NCBI GenBank assembly: GCA_005792225.1
Contig: SXSP01000328.1
Coordinates: 1 to 18,237, forward strand
From: Bdellovibrionales bacterium
GTDB taxonomy: Bacteria; Bdellovibrionota; Bdellovibrionia; Bdellovibrionales; JAMPXM01
Reading direction: 5' to 3'
DNA: 18,237 nt
Under the pieces are notes generated by a model, which ran no database searches, was not told the origin of the DNA, and saw only the letters and a list, made by a program, of their open reading frames with translations. Positions 7,813-15,127 of this stretch are shown one piece after another (the stretch's first letter is position 1; every line of letters starts with the position of its first letter). Both the position numbers and the translations under genes were made by a program.

Positions 7813-8157
7813 TCATTTGCAGGCGAGACCAATCGACATCTCGCCCGTAAGAAGATCGTAAAAATCTGCGAGCTTCGTCTTCGTCGAATAATCCACGCGC
7901 ACGTATTGACCTTCAAATTGGTGAACGCTTTCTTGCTCATCCACGCGAATCACTCGCGAGGGCATGAGGGTTGAGTTATGGAGCGATTCGATCGCGTGCG
8001 TCGGTGTGATCTTCACCCGGTGAAAACCGAGGCCGCACTCTGTTTCGCCCGTGAGAGGCGCCGCCGTTTGTGCGGATGCTGGCGAAATTGCCAAAGCCGA
8101 CAGGACAAGAGCGAGAGTCAGCGTAAGGATAGAGTTGAGGAGTGAAGAGAGATTCAT
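7813..8157 (-). CDS. Small exported protein of unknown function
   Basis: Unrecognised 114-residue protein. The chosen ATG (8157) gives MNLSSLLNSILTLTLALVLS followed by ALAISPASAQ, a good Sec signal peptide with cleavage expected after ASA. The frame is open to 8241 upstream, but those 28 extra residues would bury the signal peptide. The mature part of about 80 residues contains two cysteines, one near its start (ECGLGF) and one just before the stop (LACK), suited to one disulfide. The ribosome binding site is weak (GGGAA about 7 nt upstream). It converges on argS with 3 bp between the stops. The next gene upstream on the same strand, also a small exported protein, is about 196 bp away, so it may have its own promoter. 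Short length and no known family limit confidence. Confidence 0.62.
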   Translation of the reverse strand: MNLSSLLNSILTLTLALVLSALAISPASAQTAAPLTGETECGLGFHRVKITPTHAIESLHNSTLMPSRVIRVDEQESVHQFEGQYVRVDYSTKTKLADFYDLLTGEMSIGLACK

Positions 8158-8353
8158 CAAACGTTCCCGGTTCGACGCGACAGCTGGGTGCCGTCGGGTA
8201 GATGAGGGATTAGCATTTTTGATGCCAGCGCGAGCTCGCATTCACGTTTCGCTCACGCGCCTCGCGCTGTCGAAGAAATAGCCGGAGACCGAATGAGAGC
8301 CCAAGCCGCAAGCCCGTCAGAACCGGCGACTTGAGATCCGGAAGGTACATCGA

Positions 8354-8701
8354 TCAGGGAACCGTGCACTTCGCCGGGAGCTTTTCGCCCGCGAGGACGA
8401 CTTCACCGGGCTGCGTTCCCGAGTTCGGGAAATAACGAAGCTCGACGATGCCGCTTCCTCTCGTGAGTCCACGAACCGCTTTCATAGCGCCTACTTCCGG
8501 CGCGATCGATGATCTTGCAAAGAGCCCTGAAGAGCTCACGATGGCCGAACCATCAAGCGACGTGTGGCAATCGGCGAACGAAATGTTCTTCGTTTCGCAC
8601 TCGACGACCTTCACGCTGCCAGCAGGGCAATTGACGCCGGCTTGAGAAACGGAGGCCACGAGGCCCAAAGCCGCGGCAACAAAAGTTTGAGTCATTCTCA
8701 T
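8354..8701 (-). CDS. Small exported cysteine-containing protein of unknown function
   Basis: Unrecognised 115-residue protein. The ATG at 8701 is supported by AGGAG 7 nt upstream; a second in-frame ATG two codons on is also possible, and a longer form from 8743 is unlikely. MRMTQTFVAAALGLVASVSQ plus Ala forms a Sec signal peptide, with cleavage expected before GVNCPAG. The mature domain of about 94 residues has four cysteines (NCPAG, VECET, ADCHT and KCTVP near the end), an even number that suits two disulfides in the periplasm or outside the cell. No lipobox is present. It shares size class and strand with the 7813-8157 product but shows no obvious sequence similarity to it. Confidence 0.65.
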   Translation of the reverse strand: MRMTQTFVAAALGLVASVSQAGVNCPAGSVKVVECETKNISFADCHTSLDGSAIVSSSGLFARSSIAPEVGAMKAVRGLTRGSGIVELRYFPNSGTQPGEVVLAGEKLPAKCTVP

Positions 8702-8848
8702 TGGAGATCTCCTAATCAGGGGGTTCAGCCCGCAGTCTTGCACGGCGCGAGCCAGCGCTGCTTTGGCCTGAGCGCCAATACACCGCCCTCATAGGAGAAA
8801 TTGCCCAGCCGAACCGGCCGCTCCACGTCAGCCCCCGGGAAGAAACTT

Positions 8849-8890
8849 CAGAAGGTACGCCGTACCGCCTGCGGTACGGCGTACCTTCTG
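8849..8890. repeat. Perfect 20-bp-arm palindrome, GTAC-rich, behind the trmJ-like gene
   Basis: The left arm (8849-8868) and right arm (8871-8890) are exact reverse complements separated by CT. Each arm also contains its own near-palindrome (GGTACGCCGTACC on the left, GGTACGGCGTACC on the right), so the sequence can fold as one 20-bp stem or two small hairpins, and GTAC occurs four times. It begins 14 nt past the trmJ-like stop when read on the - strand. It could stop transcription or protect the 3' end of the mRNA, but only AAGTTTCTTCCC follows, not a real T-tract. The architecture resembles REP/BIME-type intergenic palindromes. Confidence 0.9.
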
Positions 8891-8904
8891 CTTGCCACGG
8901 TGCT

Positions 8905-9648
8905 TCAGCCGCGGAGTTTGCGTATGGTTTGTTGGAGGACCGAGTCGATCGTGCGGAGTTCCTCGGGCGTCGGGCAACGGGAGAGGAAGATGCGGTTCAA
9001 TGTCTTTTCGATGTTTACGCGTCTCGCGGAGAGATCGAATCCCAGTGTTTCGAGCCACTGGCGAATTGTTTCGGAAGGGTAGTAGGCGGGCTGCTCTTTT
9101 GGATCCACATTGGTAGCGGCTTTATCCACACCTCCGGCCTTAACACCCAAGGCGGTTTGTACGAGGTAGCAAGTGAGCAGGACCGCGTGCGAGAGATTCA
9201 AACTCGTGATCTCCCCGAAGGTAGGAAGGCGGCAGACGTGGTGGCAGAGATCCATCTCTTCAAATGAGAGTCCGTCGTCTTCAGGGCCGAAAATGAGATA
9301 AACCGGAGCCTCCCGATTGAAGAACGAATGCCCAGGTCCGTCAGCCGCGATGGATTGAAGTGTTTGATCGAGCCAATCGGGAGCTTTCAGGCGCCCGTCT
9401 TTTCCGCTGAGAGCGATGCGAACACCTTCGCCTTCGTTCGCGAGAAACTCGGTGTTGGTTTTGTAGATGCGCGCGTTTTTCAGAATCGCTTGCGCGTGCG
9501 CGGCACCTTGCTTGGCTTCGTCGGTCAGTTCCGTTTGAGGCCCGACCAAGATGAGCTTCTCGACGCCCATGTTGGCCATCGACCGAGCACACATCCCAAC
9601 ATTGCGCGGATAAATCGAACGGAAGAGGACGACGCGAATGCGACTCAA
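8905..9648 (-). CDS. SPOUT RNA methyltransferase, TrmH/TrmJ-like
   Basis: A 247-residue SPOUT-fold, S-adenosylmethionine-dependent RNA 2'-O-methyltransferase, the length of TrmJ, which methylates position 32 of tRNAs. The three SpoU motifs are in order: NVGMCARSMANMG (16-28, with Asn16 and Arg22), IFGPEDDGLS (119-128) and SLNLSHAV (149-156) in the trefoil knot. Substrate specificity cannot be read from these motifs; an rRNA target is possible. The start is a TTG at 9648 that overlaps the phenylalanine hydroxylase stop (TTGA). There is no nearby in-frame ATG before motif 1, the next being residue 19 inside it. The gene therefore appears translationally coupled to the hydroxylase. It is the last gene of the - strand unit and is followed by the 20-bp palindrome. 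Confidence 0.9.
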   Translation of the reverse strand: MSRIRVVLFRSIYPRNVGMCARSMANMGVEKLILVGPQTELTDEAKQGAAHAQAILKNARIYKTNTEFLANEGEGVRIALSGKDGRLKAPDWLDQTLQSIAADGPGHSFFNREAPVYLIFGPEDDGLSFEEMDLCHHVCRLPTFGEITSLNLSHAVLLTCYLVQTALGVKAGGVDKAATNVDPKEQPAYYPSETIRQWLETLGFDLSARRVNIEKTLNRIFLSRCPTPEELRTIDSVLQQTIRKLRG

Positions 9649-11357
9649 GCCATGACTCGCAGTCCATCTTCGACGAGTTTTCGCGTGAGCTCGTCTTTAC
9701 GTTCAAGAGCGCGAAGCTCCGTCTCGAGCGTCGCCCGCAAGCGGTTGTCGTGATTTTTGTGTGAGAGTTCGAGGAGACTCAAGCGCGCGAGCCAGTCCTC
9801 GGGGAACTTCGATTGCAAATCGGAATAAGCTTTTTCAAGACGAGACGAGAAATCGCCTGAAGCGTTCTCGCGAAGATCGCGGATCTCTTGGTAGAGGCGG
9901 TGTTTCTCTTGGATGTGCGCGGGCCAGACTTTGCGAGGAATCAATCTCGCGACGAAGTCATCGGTTTCACCGTAGGCGAGGCGATCCGCGGGACCGCCGA
10001 AAACGGAAACAACTCGCGATCCAACCGTCATGTCGAAGATTCCCCATGCGGGATCAAAGAGCGTTCGACCTTCGCGCGTCACGGTACATTCGCGGAAAGA
10101 GATGACCATCAACTGACCCGTGGGAGCTCGCAACCAGCCCATGACTTGGCCTTTCACGCGTGTCCCGTTGGCGAACTTGAGTTCCGTTCGGCCGTCGACG
10201 ACAACACCCAGGCGCTTGAGCTCGGCTTCATTCATTTCAGAGAGGCACTTCGAGTCGCCTTCGAGAAAGCCGACGGGAGAACCGAAGCCGTGAACGTGGT
10301 AATCGCCGCCGTGACCGGGCAGTTCCTGATGATCAAGGCAAATCTGTGTGCGACCTTCGAACTGGATGTATGCCGGCTGCCCGTCGCAAACTTGGTACTC
10401 TTTCAGGCGACCTGAAATTTGAACACCTGAATTGAGTTCGACGGTATTGGGAGTTTCGGCGAGCTTCGCTTTTTCGAGGCCCTGCACACCACCCAGTCGA
10501 AAGGCCATCATCGCAGCGAGTTCCTCGAGCACCGTCACCAGATGGCCGAAGCTCGGGGTTACAAACAACTGGGGTTGAGGTTCGGTGATGTCGTAAGAAT
10601 AATTGACGCAATCGATGGTGAGCGGGATTTTTTTCACCTTCGGCTGCAGGCAAGCCTGAGCCTCGCCCACGGACGACAGAAGACCCGCGCCGAAAATCTT
10701 TGGCGAATCGAGCGTGCCGATCAATCCGTACTCGGCCGTCCACCAATTCATTCGGCTCAAGAGGGCCGCTTCTGAGATGTGCTTGATGTTCGCGGTGACC
10801 TCTTCGAGCTGCTTCTCGGCAGCGCGGATTTGTTCGTTGGTTGAGCTTGGATCTTCTTTCAGGTCGCTCAAAACGCGAATGGCTTCGTATTGGTCCATAT
10901 CGGATTTTGAGATGATCGCTTTTCTCGCCACCTGCGCGTAGGCGCGAAGGTATCCCGCGTATTCTGGCTCGATCAAAATAGGAGCGTGGCCCGCGGCTTC
11001 GTGAACGATATCCGGAGCGGGCGTGTAGAGAAGGTGATCAACACTTCGCATATCGCTCGCGATGGGTAAGTATCCCAGCGCTTGAAGCTCCATGAATGCC
11101 GCCGGCGGAATGAAGCCGCTCACTGGAACAGCCCTCCAGCCGAAGCGCTCGAGCTTCTCGCTCATTTTTTTTATTTCGGGGATGCGGTCGACTTCGATGC
11201 CGGTTTTTTCAAGTCCCGCATTGTAACAGGGATGAGCGTGCTTGGAGAGGAAATCGATCAGTTGGCGCATGATGTAGCGCCAGACCTCTTGATCGACGGG
11301 CGTGTAGCGGGAGTAATCCTGCTCGACGACATAACGCTTGAGATGTGCCGGTAACAT
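9645..11357 (-). CDS. phhA: Aromatic amino acid (phenylalanine 4-) hydroxylase, long form with C-terminal extension
   Basis: Non-haem iron, tetrahydropterin-dependent hydroxylase that should turn phenylalanine into tyrosine. The catalytic domain occupies about residues 5-290. Fe ligands are visible as His119 and His124 in DIVHEAAGHAP and Glu209 in WWTAEYGL. A charged insert of about 45 residues (150-195) sits between them compared with Pseudomonas PhhA. There is no N-terminal ACT domain. Residues about 291-570 are a long extension of unknown function; similar long forms (about 580 residues) exist in other bacteria as far as I recall. The ATG has AAGG about 9 nt upstream and lies 15 bp after the hldD stop. 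The product supplies tyrosine, which after transamination enters the HPPD/HmgA pathway encoded at the left edge. No pterin-carbinolamine dehydratase is in view. Confidence 0.93.
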   Translation of the reverse strand: MLPAHLKRYVVEQDYSRYTPVDQEVWRYIMRQLIDFLSKHAHPCYNAGLEKTGIEVDRIPEIKKMSEKLERFGWRAVPVSGFIPPAAFMELQALGYLPIASDMRSVDHLLYTPAPDIVHEAAGHAPILIEPEYAGYLRAYAQVARKAIISKSDMDQYEAIRVLSDLKEDPSSTNEQIRAAEKQLEEVTANIKHISEAALLSRMNWWTAEYGLIGTLDSPKIFGAGLLSSVGEAQACLQPKVKKIPLTIDCVNYSYDITEPQPQLFVTPSFGHLVTVLEELAAMMAFRLGGVQGLEKAKLAETPNTVELNSGVQISGRLKEYQVCDGQPAYIQFEGRTQICLDHQELPGHGGDYHVHGFGSPVGFLEGDSKCLSEMNEAELKRLGVVVDGRTELKFANGTRVKGQVMGWLRAPTGQLMVISFRECTVTREGRTLFDPAWGIFDMTVGSRVVSVFGGPADRLAYGETDDFVARLIPRKVWPAHIQEKHRLYQEIRDLRENASGDFSSRLEKAYSDLQSKFPEDWLARLSLLELSHKNHDNRLRATLETELRALERKDELTRKLVEDGLRVMA

Positions 11358-11372
11358 AGAAAACCGCCTTGG

Positions 11373-12338
11373 TCAGAGGTGCGGATCTTTTTGTGTGAGG
11401 TAATTTTTGATGTAGTCGGCGACCGCTTTCTCGAGAGGCCACTGCGGCTTCGAAAGACCGAGCGCCATCAAACGCTGAATCTTCGCTTCGGTGAAGTATT
11501 GGTAACGAGGCCGCATCTCCTCGGGAATGTCGATCCAATTGATCTTCATCGGCTGGCCCATATTCTCGAAAACTGCCTGGGCAAGATCGAGCCACGTGCG
11601 AGCCTGACCGAAACCCATGTTGTAGATGCCGGAAGGTTTATCTCCCTTCATCAGCTCCAAACACCAGCGCGTGATGTCTTTCACGTAAACGAAGTCGCGC
11701 ATTTGTTTTCCGTCTGCGAAGTCGGAACGATGCGATCGAAAGAGATTCAATGAACCCGTATCGCGAATCTGATTGAAGGCTTTGTAGACGACGCTCTGGA
11801 GAAAACCTTTGTGGTACTCGTTGGGTCCGAAGACGTTAAAGAAGCGAAGTCCGTACCAGTGGGGCGGAGTTGCCGTTTGGGTTTCAACCCAACGATCAAA
11901 CGCGGCCTTCGACTCTCCGTAGGGATTGAGCGGCTTGAAGATCTTAGAGGGTTGCCCATCATCGAAACCCTCTTTGCCATCTCCGTAAACGGCGGCGCTC
12001 GAAGCGTAGATGAGGGGCTTGCGATTTTTTGTGCACCAGTTCCAGAGACGGCGAGTGTACTCGACGTTATTCTCATTTAAGAATTCGACGTTCGTTTCGA
12101 TCGTGGAAGAGCAGGCGCCCATGTGCAAAATGGCTTCGACTTCGGCACCTGAGGATTCGAGGTACGCCCAGATCTCGTCTTTCAGCAGGAACTTCTTGTA
12201 GCGAAGCTTTTTGAGAAGCTCGGGTCGCTCTCCGAGCGAAACCGTATCGACGCACACAATGTCTTCGCGGCCGTGCTGGTTCAGGTCCCACACGAGCGCA
12301 CTGCCAATAAAACCGTTAGCTCCCGTCACGATAATCAT
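11373..12338 (-). CDS. hldD: ADP-L-glycero-D-manno-heptose 6-epimerase
   Basis: Short-chain dehydrogenase/epimerase that inverts C6 of ADP-D-glycero-heptose to give the heptose donor for the LPS inner core. The 321 residues match the family (about 310-330). The NAD(P)-binding TGANGFIG is at residues 5-12. The HldD-typical HMGACSSTIE is at 72-81, the SSAAVYG loop at 113-119 and the catalytic YGESK at 140-144. FNVFGPNEYHKG has Lys177 at the place of the second base in E. coli HldD (178). RDFVYVKDI and a C-terminal RYQYFTEAKIQRL follow. Its presence implies a heptose-containing LPS core. It lies 44 bp after selO-like and 15 bp before phhA, so it is in the middle of the four-gene - strand unit. 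Other LPS genes are not in the window. Confidence 0.94.
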   Translation of the reverse strand: MIIVTGANGFIGSALVWDLNQHGREDIVCVDTVSLGERPELLKKLRYKKFLLKDEIWAYLESSGAEVEAILHMGACSSTIETNVEFLNENNVEYTRRLWNWCTKNRKPLIYASSAAVYGDGKEGFDDGQPSKIFKPLNPYGESKAAFDRWVETQTATPPHWYGLRFFNVFGPNEYHKGFLQSVVYKAFNQIRDTGSLNLFRSHRSDFADGKQMRDFVYVKDITRWCLELMKGDKPSGIYNMGFGQARTWLDLAQAVFENMGQPMKINWIDIPEEMRPRYQYFTEAKIQRLMALGLSKPQWPLEKAVADYIKNYLTQKDPHL

Positions 12339-12382
12339 CGCCTAGGTTCTAACAAGCTTACCGCCCGAACACAACTAGCCGC

Positions 12383-14248
12383 TCAGATGTCCTCTTGGAA
12401 CTCAAAAGCGAGATTGACCAGAGCCTGGTAGAGCCTTCCCGCATTGGATTGCAGGTTGATGGGTCTCGAGGGGGCGGCACCGCGGGGCGCCTGGTGCGCA
12501 ATAAAGAGTGCAATGGCCGCCTGAAGCTCATCTTGGCTAATTCCGCGGCGCTTGGCCTTCAGGATTTCGTCGATGACGAACTCCGCTCCATTGCCGGTGA
12601 TTCGGCCCGCGCGATTACGATCTTCGGCGCGCAGGCAGAAAGGTTTAAGTGAGCTGGGCTTTGTGGCATCCCATCCCGCGAGTTTCAAGATCTGAGCGTA
12701 AGCGCGTTCAAATCGATCGATCTTCGCGCGAAGTGAGCCCCGCAATTTAACATCGGCTTTTTTAGCGTGAGCGGACGCGATGACGTCGAGGATTTCTTCG
12801 GCCGTCACGCGCATTTGTCCTTCTTCATTTGCGTTCATGAGAAGTCGCGGGAGTTCGCGCAGACCCGCGCGCATGTTGAAGATCGCGGGCCGATTGACAC
12901 CGTCAGGGAGACGTTTTTCGCCGGCTTTGGTTTTCATTTTTTCGAGGACGAGGAAGGACTGATAGAGCTCCTCAATCGCCCCGCGCTTATCCGCAATCAG
13001 CTTGTTGATCTGTGATTCCTCGAAGCCGACTTGGAAGAGGAAGTGGCGACGAAGGGTCAAATCGAACTCACGGTCGAAATCCTTAACATACTGGCATTCA
13101 GCGAAGGTCTCGATGCCCTTGCGTTTTCCCGTTTCGAGGAAGTGTGCGCATTGGGCGAAGACCTGAATCATCAGGCGTGCTTTTCCGCGTTGTTCGTTGA
13201 GATTCGTCGAGAACCGCTGGACATCGTCGTAGCGATACTGATCGTGTCTGAGGCCGAACTGGCGGATGCTTCCGTAGTCGATGATGCCGGCCGAGGCGAG
13301 TACGTTATCACCATCCCAGTCGAGCCACGCGAAGACGTACTCCCGTTCCAGGCGAGCGGTGAAGCGAGCGAAGTCGCGGGCGAGTTCGCGCACCATGCAG
13401 CGGTACTTGTCTTTCGCTCGAGGAGAAAACTTCCAGGCACGGTTTTCGATTTGGCGCTCGATCAGAAAATCAGTCGCGCGGCGCAGGGGCTCGATTCGGC
13501 CCTGTTTCAGATAGAGAAAGATATGGGCGGGACGAACGAGATTCGGTGCCGCGCGTACGCCGATGCCGCAGCCTTTTCCGAGATCGATGACGGTGAGAAC
13601 GCGCTCGGTCCCGATTCCGTTATAGTGAAAGATCTCGGAGAGCATGGCCGAGCCGAGAAGTTCGCTCACGTCGGCGAGACCGCAGCCGTAGCCGAATTCC
13701 GCAGCACCAGTTTTCAGCGGGCGATTGGCTTCGACCGAGCCCGGTGCGAGGCAGGTCACGCCCGTGCCGCGACTGCTGATGTCCCAAGTGATGCCGTTGT
13801 TCTTGATGGAACCATTCCAGATCCCGCGTCCGTCGCCGGATGTACGCCCTTGTTTGTTTGCATGTTGAAGTTGCAGATAGCGCGTCGCCATATGCGGGTG
13901 GGGCTTCATCTTCGCTTTTTTCGGATCAAACCCATTTTGTTGATCGTATTCGTTCACGATCTGAATGCAGAACGTTTCTAGGATTTTTTCGGTCAGTTCC
14001 GGAGTGAGAGTTTCTGGATGATGGGCGGGGATCAAACCCATTTCGCGGGCGAGGGCGAAGTTGAAGTAAAGAACCTTGCCCTTTTCAAGCCGTCGCACCG
14101 GGTAGTTGACGTACCCTTCAGGGACCGCCGACTGCCACGGGTGGCGTCCGTCGATCGCATCGAAGGCCGAATACGCGTTCTCGGGGGCGTTCGTTCGCCG
14201 ACTGAATCGTGCCTGCAAGTTGGTTTTCTGAACGAATCGTTTCGACAT
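12383..14248 (-). CDS. Divergent SelO-like pseudokinase (YdiU/UPF0061-related), putative protein AMP transferase
   Basis: A 621-residue protein, longer than the usual 480-560 of SelO, which attaches AMP to proteins and is linked to redox stress. Motifs follow the SelO order: GDGRGIWNG (138-146), WDISSRGTG (155-163), corresponding to SelO WDIQLKGAG, and LADVSELLGSAMLSEIF (191-207), corresponding to the RSSIREFLCSEAM helix. DGDNVLASAGIIDYG (312-326) has Asn315 and Asp324 nine residues apart, as the metal-binding Asn/Asp pair is in SelO. The ATP-contacting Lys of QLKG appears to be Arg160 here, and the second GDGR motif is missing (GYGCG instead). No C-terminal Cys-x-Sec/Cys motif is present. 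The ATG has GGAAGG 4 nt upstream. It heads the unit with hldD, phhA and trmJ-like, across a divergent region from a lipoprotein gene. Family membership is fairly sure; activity is not. Confidence 0.8.
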   Translation of the reverse strand: MSKRFVQKTNLQARFSRRTNAPENAYSAFDAIDGRHPWQSAVPEGYVNYPVRRLEKGKVLYFNFALAREMGLIPAHHPETLTPELTEKILETFCIQIVNEYDQQNGFDPKKAKMKPHPHMATRYLQLQHANKQGRTSGDGRGIWNGSIKNNGITWDISSRGTGVTCLAPGSVEANRPLKTGAAEFGYGCGLADVSELLGSAMLSEIFHYNGIGTERVLTVIDLGKGCGIGVRAAPNLVRPAHIFLYLKQGRIEPLRRATDFLIERQIENRAWKFSPRAKDKYRCMVRELARDFARFTARLEREYVFAWLDWDGDNVLASAGIIDYGSIRQFGLRHDQYRYDDVQRFSTNLNEQRGKARLMIQVFAQCAHFLETGKRKGIETFAECQYVKDFDREFDLTLRRHFLFQVGFEESQINKLIADKRGAIEELYQSFLVLEKMKTKAGEKRLPDGVNRPAIFNMRAGLRELPRLLMNANEEGQMRVTAEEILDVIASAHAKKADVKLRGSLRAKIDRFERAYAQILKLAGWDATKPSSLKPFCLRAEDRNRAGRITGNGAEFVIDEILKAKRRGISQDELQAAIALFIAHQAPRGAAPSRPINLQSNAGRLYQALVNLAFEFQEDI

Positions 14249-14286
14249 CGCCCTTCCGTCTCGTTTTATGGCAGTCTCTCTTTGAA

Positions 14287-14326
14287 CTGATCGGAAGATT
14301 GACGGAGGACTTAAATTTCCGATCAG
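14287..14326. promoter_or_regulatory. 10-bp inverted repeat between divergent selO-like and lipoprotein genes
   Basis: CTGATCGGAA (14287-14296) and TTCCGATCAG (14317-14326) are exact reverse complements separated by 20 bp. Arm centres are 30 bp apart, close to three helical turns. It lies 38 bp upstream of the selO-like ATG and about 130 bp upstream of the divergent lipoprotein start, in the only non-coding stretch between them. TTGACG (14299-14304) inside the spacer resembles a -35 box reading right, but I see no matching -10. A regulator binding site is the simplest reading; a hairpin is also possible. Confidence 0.55.
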
Positions 14327-14455
14327 AATTCACTTCTTGATGCGTTTGGCCACGATTTCGGTCGCCACTTGTCTGCAGGCTGGACCTTAGGCAGGTTGCA
14401 AATCGAGCCGCACTGGATGACTCTGTTGAAGACGATGAGGCAGACATTGATCCAT

Positions 14456-15127
14456 ATGAATAGCCAGACTTTGAGCCAGCTCTCTCGCATCATGATCGGC
14501 GTCTTGACCGCCGCCAGTCTCCTCGCCTGTACGAACGAACGGCGAATGGAAGCACCACTGGAGACGTCACCTGGATCGGCCAAGGCAACTTCACGAACGG
14601 TGAGTTGTTCGGCCGAAGATCTCGCGACGTTTGACCGACCCGAAGGCGAAGTATTGGACCTCGACCGCGAGCCGCTTCCGAAGGGTCTCTATCTCGCGAA
14701 TCTTTCCGAGATGCTCGTTGAAAGAAAATTGGAGTCGGGAGCGGTCGCAAGACTTCTGGCCCGCGAGCTTCAGGGTTCGAAGAACGGCGAAATCATCTGC
14801 TCAGAGAACATGGAAAAACTGGCGCCGTTTGACTTGGCGATCATGGGTCTCGTGAAATTTGATACGTCCGTGAATCCCGCTGGCGAAAGTTTCACTGCCC
14901 GTCAGTTCTACGTTTTCTCCGATCGAAATGGTCACGGCGTGATCCTTTCGAATCCGGAGCTTGGAAATCGTGGTCAGGATCTCAAGAGGTTCTTAACGAC
15001 GGGAATGGCGCGCGGCCAGTTCGTGCGTCTGACGGATCGTCAGTATCTTTTGAGGTTCGTCCGCGAGCGTGAGGGAGCGAGGATTCGCCTCTCCATTCGG
15101 CTCGAACTTGTTCCTTCTGGCTATTAA
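14456..15127 (+). CDS. Putative lipoprotein of unknown function
   Basis: A 223-residue protein with a lipoprotein signal: MNSQTLSQLSR, a hydrophobic stretch MIGVLTAASL, then the lipobox LLAC before TNERR. Outer-membrane anchoring is expected since Asp is not at +2. The rest is soluble, with two further cysteines (TVSCSAED and EIICSENM) that may pair, and no motif I recognise. The start is uncertain: 14456 gives the most compact signal peptide but has only a distant GAGG. An in-frame ATG at 14435 adds seven residues with an Arg, and 14369 is possible but puts 29 residues ahead of the signal. The stop TAA overlaps the stop of the convergent ATP-grasp gene in the shared TTAA (15124-15127). Confidence 0.75.
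   Translation: MNSQTLSQLSRIMIGVLTAASLLACTNERRMEAPLETSPGSAKATSRTVSCSAEDLATFDRPEGEVLDLDREPLPKGLYLANLSEMLVERKLESGAVARLLARELQGSKNGEIICSENMEKLAPFDLAIMGLVKFDTSVNPAGESFTARQFYVFSDRNGHGVILSNPELGNRGQDLKRFLTTGMARGQFVRLTDRQYLLRFVREREGARIRLSIRLELVPSGY

Noticed and set aside
8849..8890. Palindrome as the end of an insertion sequence
   Set aside because: There is no transposase, second end or target duplication nearby; the neighbouring genes are intact.
9341..9706. Alternative - strand frame across the trmJ-like/phhA junction
   Set aside because: It is in a different frame from both recognisable proteins and is Arg/Ser-rich in the way typical of shadow frames.
13031..13981. Open frame of 316 codons on the + strand opposite the selO-like gene
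   Set aside because: It is antisense to a gene with clear SelO motifs; the translation shows no domain, and the long frame follows from GC-rich codon bias.
14369..14455. Upstream starts for the 14456-15127 lipoprotein
   Set aside because: They place 7 to 29 residues before a compact lipoprotein signal peptide; 14435 cannot be fully excluded.
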